Assembly: GCA_937877465.1 (NCBI GenBank) | Contig: CALFIT010000276.1 | Span: forward strand, 1 to 7,300 | Length of the DNA: 7,300 nucleotides | Reading direction: 5' to 3' | Source of the DNA: an uncultured Bacteroidales bacterium | GTDB lineage: Bacteria; Bacteroidota; Bacteroidia; Bacteroidales; F082 | Shown: piece after piece, positions 1 to 4,251 of the stretch | Layout: the number at the start of each line of letters is the position of its first letter | Numbering within the stretch: the stretch's first letter is position 1 | Program-made: the position numbers and the translations under genes | Notes under the pieces: generated by a model | The model's input: the letters and a program-made list of their open reading frames with translations, nothing else | What the model was told of the DNA's origin: nothing | Database searches by the model: none

Positions 1-273
1 CCCGCCGCGACGCCAACGCAAGCCGCCGCTCCGAAACCTGCCACCGCTGCCGGTGGCGCAGGCTACAAGATGGCCGCTCCGCTTCCCGGAACCATCATGC
101 AGATCTTCGTCAAGCAAGGCGATGCCGTCAAGAAGGGCGACAAGCTGCTCATGTACGAAGCCATGAAGATGGAAAACAACCTGCTGGCTGAGGCCGACGG
201 TACCATCACCGCCATCAACTGCCGTCAGGGCGACAATGTGCTTCAAGGTGATACTTTAATCGTAATCGGATAA
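1..273 (+). CDS. Biotin carboxyl carrier (biotinyl) subunit of a Na+-pumping decarboxylase, 3' part only
   Basis: This is the C-terminal part of a biotin carrier protein. The frame is open from base 1, so the true start lies outside the window; the ATG at 70 is internal. The first ~20 codons encode an Ala/Pro/Thr-rich flexible linker, typical of the segment that lets the biotinyl domain swing between active sites. It is followed by a complete biotinyl/lipoyl-type domain (about bases 70-270). The hallmark EAMKMEN motif is present, with the biotin-accepting lysine encoded at 166-168, and the domain ends in the usual hydrophobic strand (DTLIVIG) just before the stop. In this enzyme class the carrier takes CO2 from the carboxyltransferase subunit and delivers it to the membrane beta subunit. 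The next gene, starting 4 nt downstream, is exactly that beta subunit, so the two are almost certainly one operon. The substrate (methylmalonyl-CoA, oxaloacetate or glutaconyl-CoA) cannot be told here, because the alpha subunit is not in the window. Confidence 0.93.
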   Translation, partial: PAATPTQAAAPKPATAAGGAGYKMAAPLPGTIMQIFVKQGDAVKKGDKLLMYEAMKMENNLLAEADGTITAINCRQGDNVLQGDTLIVIG

Positions 274-277
274 GACC

Positions 278-2020
278 ATGCTAAGCAAGAAAAGTATCTA
301 CAGAAAGCCTGCGGTCATCCTCGGCTCGTTGGTGCTCCTGATGCTGCTGAACCTCGTGGTCGTCAACAACCCGATGTTCGCCACCAAGGTCGCCGACTTG
401 GGGAAGACCGAGCAAGTGAGCGACATGACCGCTCAGGAAAGCAACGCCCAGTTGGCCGAAATCGGTGACGCCCTCGTCGCCGAAGCGCAACACACCGCTG
501 AGCTTGACCAACAGATGCAGAGCCTCGACCGCCGCGTGACCGCCCTCGAAAGCAAGAACGCCAAGGTGCAGGCCACCAACAAGACCGAAGTCAAGGAGAT
601 GTCGACCAAAGAACGCCTGCGCGAAGGCTTGGGCAACTTCTGGCTGCTCACGGGTTTCCGCAACTGCAAGGTCGGCAACCTCATTATGATTTTGGTGGGC
701 ATCCTCTTCATCTTCCTTGCCGTCCGCTTCGAGTTTGAGCCTATGCTGCTCATCCCAATCGGCACGGGTATCATCTGCGGCAACATCCCATTCTTCCAAG
801 GCACGGGCATCAACCTCAACGATGCCTACGAGTTTGCGCAAGCGGCCATCGCCTCGGGCGCGTACCATTTCGACTTGGAGACCGCCAAGGCCATGCTCCT
901 CACCATCTTCGACGGCAACACCGACAAGAACATGGTGCTGAGCGAAGCCATCAAGCAGGTCGACCACCTGAAGCTGACCGAATTTGGCTTGGCCGCCGGC
1001 GAAATCGAGAACGTGAAAGCCTTCTTGAACGAGGTGTTCCAAAGCGGCGAGCTGAACCTCCAGACGGGCCTTTACCAAAAGGGCAGCGTCTTGAACTACC
1101 TCTATTTCGGCGTGACGTCGGGCATTTACCCGCCCTTGATTTTCTTGGGCATCGGCGCCATGACCGACTTCTCGTCGCTCATCGCCAACCCGAAGCTGAT
1201 GATCCTCGGTGCCGCCGCCCAGCTCGGCGTGTTCCTGACCTTCATCGGGGCCTTGTATCTCGGCTTCAACCTGCGTGAGGCCGGTGCCATCGGCATCATC
1301 GGCGGCGCCGACGGTCCCACCGCCATCTTCCTCTCGTCGCGTTTGGCCAACGGCACAGGCGGCACGCGCAACCTCATCGGCCCCATCGCCATCGCAGCCT
1401 ATTCCTACATGGCCTTGGTGCCCGTGATCCAGCCGCCCATCATCCGCCTGCTGACCACCAAGGAAGAACGCCTCATCAAGATGAAAGCCCCGCGCATGGT
1501 GAACAAGACCGAGAAGATCATGTTCCCCGTCGTCGGACTCATCCTGACCACCTTCATCAGCCCCACGGCCCTGCCGCTGTTGGGTATGCTGTTCTTCGGC
1601 AACATCATCAAGGAGTCGGGCGTGGTGAAGCGTTTGCAGAACACGGCTTCCAACCCGTTGATCGACATCGTGACCATGATTCTGGGCCTCACGGTGGGTG
1701 CCTCCACGCAGGCCTCCGTGTTCCTGACCATGAGCTCCATCAAGATTTTCGTCCTTGGTGCCGCTTCGTTTGCCGTGGCTACGGCTGGCGGCTTGCTCGG
1801 CGCCAAGTTCATGAACCTCTTTCTGAAGGAGAAGATCAACCCGATGATTGGTGCCGCCGGCGTTTCGGCAGTGCCCGACAGCGCGCGCGTCGTCGAAGTG
1901 GAAGGCCAGAAGTACGACCCGTCGAACCACCTGCTCATGCACGCCATGGCTCCTAACGTCTCCGGCGTTATCGGCTCGGCAGTGGCAGCTGGTGTGATGA
2001 TGTCGTTCCTGATGATGTAA
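278..2020 (+). CDS. oadB: Sodium-translocating decarboxylase, beta subunit (OadB/MmdB/GcdB family), with unusual extensions
   Basis: This is the integral-membrane subunit that decarboxylates carboxybiotin and exports Na+. Core family signatures are clear: FWLLTGF at residues 121-127, PPLIFLGIGAMTDF at 285-298, the GGADGPTAIF motif at 342-351, and the C-terminal HAMAPN-VSGVIGSAVAAG block at 555-572. Asp345 of GGADGPT corresponds to the essential Na+/proton-coupling Asp (D203) of Klebsiella OadB; Asn560 lies in the conserved C-terminal helix. At 580 residues it is much longer than usual members (roughly 375-435). The excess lies in two places. One is an N-terminal extension of about 118 residues, with a hydrophobic segment at 12-30 and a likely coiled coil at ~50-107. 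The other is an insertion of about 95 residues at ~173-268, between the IPF motif and the segment before GIYPPL. Without these the core is about 370 residues. ATG 278 is the first start after the carrier stop and gives a good N-terminal membrane segment. A long open frame on the opposite strand is a shadow of its GC-rich codons. Confidence 0.95.
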   Translation: MLSKKSIYRKPAVILGSLVLLMLLNLVVVNNPMFATKVADLGKTEQVSDMTAQESNAQLAEIGDALVAEAQHTAELDQQMQSLDRRVTALESKNAKVQATNKTEVKEMSTKERLREGLGNFWLLTGFRNCKVGNLIMILVGILFIFLAVRFEFEPMLLIPIGTGIICGNIPFFQGTGINLNDAYEFAQAAIASGAYHFDLETAKAMLLTIFDGNTDKNMVLSEAIKQVDHLKLTEFGLAAGEIENVKAFLNEVFQSGELNLQTGLYQKGSVLNYLYFGVTSGIYPPLIFLGIGAMTDFSSLIANPKLMILGAAAQLGVFLTFIGALYLGFNLREAGAIGIIGGADGPTAIFLSSRLANGTGGTRNLIGPIAIAAYSYMALVPVIQPPIIRLLTTKEERLIKMKAPRMVNKTEKIMFPVVGLILTTFISPTALPLLGMLFFGNIIKESGVVKRLQNTASNPLIDIVTMILGLTVGASTQASVFLTMSSIKIFVLGAASFAVATAGGLLGAKFMNLFLKEKINPMIGAAGVSAVPDSARVVEVEGQKYDPSNHLLMHAMAPNVSGVIGSAVAAGVMMSFLMM

Positions 2021-2036
2021 TTTCTTTATCATTCAA

Positions 2037-2063
2037 TAGGAGCCTCCGCAAAGGAGGCTCCTA
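2037..2063 (+). terminator. Perfect 11-bp hairpin ending the decarboxylase operon
   Basis: TAGGAGCCTCC (2037-2047) is exactly complementary to GGAGGCTCCTA (2053-2063), with a 5-nt GCAAA loop. It begins 17 nt after the beta-subunit stop codon. The stem is GC-rich and strong, but no T-run follows it on either strand, so it is a non-canonical intrinsic terminator or a 3'-end stabilising hairpin. It could also block transcripts leaving the insertion sequence in the minus direction. Confidence 0.7.
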
Positions 2064-2082
2064 ATAATACAACTTCATTAAA

Positions 2083-2090
2083 TCAAAACA
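2083..2090. repeat. Target-site duplication, left copy (TCAAAACA)
   Basis: These 8 bases directly abut the left inverted repeat and are repeated exactly at 3072-3079, abutting the right inverted repeat. Eight bases is the duplication length known for the IS1595 family. The exact match indicates a complete insertion, probably fairly recent. Confidence 0.93.
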
Positions 2091-2114
2091 TAGGGTTAGG
2101 CGGTTAGACCGCAC
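2091..2114 (+). repeat. Left terminal inverted repeat of the IS
   Basis: The sequence begins TAGGGTTAGGCGGTTAGACC and continues GCAC. It matches the reverse complement of 3048-3071 in 23 of 24 positions; the mismatch is A instead of G at position 18 (base 2108). The transposase stop codon lies just inside it, at 2118-2120. Confidence 0.93.
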
Positions 2115-2117
2115 TAT

Positions 2118-3017
2118 TTAATTAATTGATTTCAATCTAATTGGTTTATTCTTTACCATTCTACGCATAAGCACATCGAAGATTGTGTCCTTATTGTTGC
2201 GTCGGTTGAAACGGAAGTGGTACTCGTCAAGGTATCCTTGTAGCCGTTCTTTTGTACAGTGATGGTGTATGCCGCGAAGCCATCCTTTGATGTTCATTAT
2301 GTGCAAATGCAGTTGAGGAAAATTCTTTCCGTTATTCGACGGGCGGTGTTCGATTAGTGGATATTCATCCTTGAGGGGTTTGTATCCGTTCCATTCATCT
2401 GTTATCACATGTGCGGAAGCGCTTATCCTTCTTCGGAAGAAGCCTCTAAGTGTCTTCGCAGATGCGTTTTCTATGACTTCTGCATACGCCCTGCCAACAC
2501 CTCCCGGAACTATCTCCAAAGCCACAATGACAAGTCTCTTCTTCTTCGCGCCCCTTCCATGAACCCCTTCCTCCTCTCCTCCGACGTAGAACTCGTCCAC
2601 ATGCACCTCGCCCTCAAGAGGATACTTCCCCGAACTCCTCATGGCCTGTTGGACTTTCCACTTGAACTCCCAGCAGGTCTTTTGTCTCACCTCATATTCT
2701 TCCGCCAGCTCCTCTGACGACATCCCCTTCTTCTTCGTGCTTACCTTGAAGCATATGTGAAATGCCACCAACAGGGAGAACCTTATCTTGTCGAACATAG
2801 TTCCCGCAGTCGGACTATCGTCGTGTTTGCATTTTGTGCAACGACGAGAATACGGCAAATGCCCCTTACAATAGTTAGTATGTCCACATCTGGGGCATAC
2901 AAAATCCATTCCTTCCCACTTTATCTCTGAAAGGTATTTGTAGCAGTCCTCATCAGTACGAAATGTATTATAGAACTTTATCGAGTTCACTCCTTTAAAT
3001 TGTTGCCTTGCTTCCAT
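2118..3017 (-). CDS. IS1595/ISXO2-like transposase, intact
   Basis: This 299-residue transposase catalyses cut-and-join of the surrounding element. Domains in order: a short N-terminal region (NSIKFYNTFRTDEDC, 11-25); a zinc ribbon with CPRC at 41-44 and CTKC at 60-63; the family's SPTAGTMF stretch at 68-75; a helical region; then the RNase H-like DDE/N-type catalytic fold. Asp141 (VHVDEFYVGGE) and Asp207 (VITDEWNGY) are the first two catalytic acids. The third position falls in LHLHIMN (236-242), where many relatives have VHTNTIE, so His239 appears in place of the usual Asn. The family's C-terminal block YLDEYHFRFNRR follows at 262-273. The length fits the family and there is no frameshift, so the protein is probably functional unless His239 matters. 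ATG 3017 is the first start in the frame; there is no Shine-Dalgarno sequence, and the likely -7 promoter box lies only 4 nt upstream. Confidence 0.95.
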   Translation of the reverse strand: MEARQQFKGVNSIKFYNTFRTDEDCYKYLSEIKWEGMDFVCPRCGHTNYCKGHLPYSRRCTKCKHDDSPTAGTMFDKIRFSLLVAFHICFKVSTKKKGMSSEELAEEYEVRQKTCWEFKWKVQQAMRSSGKYPLEGEVHVDEFYVGGEEEGVHGRGAKKKRLVIVALEIVPGGVGRAYAEVIENASAKTLRGFFRRRISASAHVITDEWNGYKPLKDEYPLIEHRPSNNGKNFPQLHLHIMNIKGWLRGIHHHCTKERLQGYLDEYHFRFNRRNNKDTIFDVLMRRMVKNKPIRLKSIN

Positions 3018-3021
3018 GCTG

Positions 3022-3029
3022 CAAAGGTA
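3022..3029 (-). promoter_or_regulatory. Transposase promoter, Bacteroidota -7 box TACCTTTG
   Basis: Read on the minus strand, 3029 to 3022 is TACCTTTG, an exact match to the Bacteroidota sigma-ABfr -7 consensus TAnnTTTG. The transposase ATG starts only 4 nt after it, so the transcript would start at or very near the start codon and be leaderless or nearly so. No convincing -33 TTTG is seen at normal spacing. A leaderless transcript would fit the low translation typical of transposases. Confidence 0.6.
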
Positions 3030-3047
3030 GCAAGAATTTTTAAATTG

Positions 3048-3071
3048 GTGCGGCCTAACCGCCTAACCCTA
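3048..3071 (-). repeat. Right terminal inverted repeat of the IS
   Basis: Read inward on the minus strand it starts TAGGGTTAGGCGGTTAGGCC and continues GCAC, pairing with 2091-2114 at 23 of 24 positions. It contains a perfect tandem of GGTTAGGC, two copies back to back. Confidence 0.93.
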
Positions 3072-3079
3072 TCAAAACA
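3072..3079. repeat. Target-site duplication, right copy (TCAAAACA)
   Basis: This is an exact copy of 2083-2090, directly after the right end of the IS. It ends two bases before the start codon of the outer-membrane protein gene at 3082. Confidence 0.93.
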
Positions 3080-3081
3080 CA

Positions 3082-3672
3082 ATGAAAAAATCCATCCTTA
3101 TTGCTGCCGTTTTGCTGTTGGCAGTGGGAAGCGCAAAGGCGCAATGGTTCGACTTCTCGAACAACCTACGTGCCTCCATTGGTTTCAACCTCGGTGTGGT
3201 GGGCTATGACCTTACCTCGCATGGAGATGACAAAAACGTCACTGGTTTCGACAAGAACATTGCCGGTTTCGGCACGGGCGTCAACCTGTCGTTCATGGGC
3301 CTTTATCTCGATTTCATCTATCAAAGCCCCGAACACCGTTGGGACAGGAAGGTGACCCAAGCCGAATATGACGACCACACGGCACTGGCCATCAATGTGG
3401 GCTATCAGGTTCCTGTGTTGTCGTGGCTGTTTGTGACCCCCGTAGTCGGCTACAGCAACGAGACCTGGGGCAAGACCCTCGGCAATTCCATCGGCGTGGA
3501 TTCGGAAAGCCACAGCATCTACCATGATTACAAGCGCACTGACATCAAGAACCATTTCAACTATGGTCTCGGCTTGATGTTCCGTCCTGTCGACTTCATC
3601 GAAATCGGCGCGATGGCCACCAGCCACGCCATCTACGGCACCATCAGCTATTCGGCCAGCGCCAAGAAATGA
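3082..3672 (+). CDS. Small outer-membrane beta-barrel protein, function unknown
   Basis: This 196-residue exported protein has a clear signal peptide: MKK, a hydrophobic core at 5-15, and a likely signal peptidase I cut after AKA (residue 20), leaving QWFDF at the mature start. The mature part of ~176 residues has alternating hydrophobic/polar strands rich in Gly, Tyr and Phe (for example SIGFNLGVVGYDL, GLYLDFIYQ, ALAINVGYQV, FNYGLGLMF), the pattern of an eight-stranded OMP barrel. It ends in Lys-Lys rather than the C-terminal aromatic residue common in proteobacterial barrels. The specific role is not recognisable. Its native upstream region was interrupted by the IS: only CA separates the target duplication from ATG, so its expression now depends on sequence in the IS right end or on read-through. 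The lipoprotein 52 nt downstream may share its transcript. Confidence 0.8.
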   Translation: MKKSILIAAVLLLAVGSAKAQWFDFSNNLRASIGFNLGVVGYDLTSHGDDKNVTGFDKNIAGFGTGVNLSFMGLYLDFIYQSPEHRWDRKVTQAEYDDHTALAINVGYQVPVLSWLFVTPVVGYSNETWGKTLGNSIGVDSESHSIYHDYKRTDIKNHFNYGLGLMFRPVDFIEIGAMATSHAIYGTISYSASAKK

Positions 3673-3724
3673 CATAGATTAAACCTTTAATAAAACAATT
3701 ACTAACCATTAAAATTTAAACATC

Positions 3725-4156
3725 ATGAAGAAATTCAGACTTGTATTGATTTGCGCGTGCGCATGCCTGCTTATGACGAGCTGCCACACCTACACGCACA
3801 GCATGAAGACCCCCAACAGCTATGTTGAGTATCATGCAGAAGACTTCAACCTCTCCGACCAAGTGACTGGCGAAGCCACTGTCGTCCGCGTGCTCGGCAT
3901 CGACTGGAAACACCTCTTTGGCACCAAGGAAATCGGTGAGACCACCAGCGTTGGCACCATGGTTCCTTACATCGGATTGACGATTCCTACAGGCGCCAAC
4001 TATGCCCTCTACAACCTGATGCAGAAGAACCCCGGCTACGACGTGGTGGTTTATCCTCAAGTGGAAACCTATCGTCACGCCCCTGTTCTTGGCACCGACC
4101 TGTACTCGAAGACCACCTACAAGGTGACCGCTCGTTTGGGCAAACTGAAGAAGTAA
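3725..4156 (+). CDS. Small lipoprotein, unknown function (possibly TRL-like/DUF6567-like)
   Basis: This 143-residue protein has a lipoprotein signal: charged MKKFR, a hydrophobic Cys/Ala/Leu stretch at 6-17, and a lipobox LMTSC with the lipidated Cys at residue 20. Residues after Cys (HTYTHS) lack the acidic surface-export signal known for Bacteroidota lipoproteins, so it probably faces the periplasm; this is inference. The mature part has a patterned middle (NLSDQVTGEATVVRVLGIDW, 42-61) and ends with a unit resembling 'A-x-Y-x-hydrophobic... NPGYDVVVYPQVE', which recalls the TRL-like/DUF6567 type of small bacterial lipoproteins. That resemblance is from memory and tentative. ATG 3725 follows an AT-rich leader without a Shine-Dalgarno sequence, as is common in this phylum. 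It is separated from the OMP gene by 52 AT-rich bases with no hairpin, so the two may be cotranscribed, and it ends at a strong terminator. Confidence 0.8.
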   Translation: MKKFRLVLICACACLLMTSCHTYTHSMKTPNSYVEYHAEDFNLSDQVTGEATVVRVLGIDWKHLFGTKEIGETTSVGTMVPYIGLTIPTGANYALYNLMQKNPGYDVVVYPQVETYRHAPVLGTDLYSKTTYKVTARLGKLKK

Positions 4157-4180
4157 GACAACCTTGCTTTTTAGTATGAC

Positions 4181-4218
4181 AAAAGAAAGGCGAAGGAATG
4201 TTCTTTGGCCTTTCTTTT
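4181..4218 (+). terminator. Rho-independent terminator after the lipoprotein gene
   Basis: AAAAGAAAGGC (4181-4191) pairs perfectly with GCCTTTCTTTT (4208-4218). Inside, AAGGAA (4193-4198) pairs with TTCTTT (4201-4206) through one G-U, leaving a single G-G mismatch and a tight loop. The T-rich tail continues to 4229. This is a classic hairpin plus U-tract, 24 nt after the stop codon. Confidence 0.9.
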
Positions 4219-4222
4219 TTTC

Positions 4223-4230
4223 TATTTTTG
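4223..4230 (+). promoter_or_regulatory. Promoter of the patatin gene, Bacteroidota -7 box TATTTTTG
   Basis: TATTTTTG matches TAnnTTTG exactly and lies 21 nt before the ATG at 4252, giving a short leader of roughly 10-15 nt. A possible -33 TTTG is at 4204-4207, with 15 nt between the boxes, slightly short of the usual spacing. The -7 box lies in the U-tract of the preceding terminator. Confidence 0.6.
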
Positions 4231-4251
4231 CAAGAAATAATTTGATTCGGT

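Larger units (their letters stand above)
2091..3071 (-). mobile_element. Complete IS1595-family (ISXO2-like) insertion sequence, 981 bp
   Basis: The boundaries are set by 24-bp terminal inverted repeats (one mismatch) flanked by exact 8-bp direct repeats. The element carries one intact transposase gene on the minus strand and no passenger gene. Its base composition is visibly more AT-rich than the flanking genes, consistent with acquisition from outside. Removing the element and one duplication restores a short intergenic region of 72 bases between the decarboxylase beta subunit and the outer-membrane protein gene. No name from ISfinder can be assigned from the sequence alone. Confidence 0.95.

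Noticed and set aside
281..2032. A 583-codon open frame on the minus strand covering the whole beta-subunit gene
   Set aside because: The predicted protein is a His/Gly/Glu/Asp-rich string without family motifs. It arises because the GC-rich sense codons rarely make stops in that antisense phase, while the sense strand has unmistakable OadB motifs.
2021..2090. Riboswitch or attachment site after the decarboxylase operon
   Set aside because: Apart from the 11-bp hairpin and the target duplication there is no further structure, and the direct repeats are fully explained by IS insertion.
2371..2717. Plus-strand frames inside the IS as possible passenger or antitoxin genes
   Set aside because: They are antisense to the conserved catalytic region of the transposase, with no start signals or recognisable protein features.
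3673..3724. AT-rich gap between the OMP and lipoprotein genes as a possible terminator or promoter
   Set aside because: No inverted repeat with a stem worth noting and no TAnnTTTG match. It looks like an ordinary AT-rich leader.
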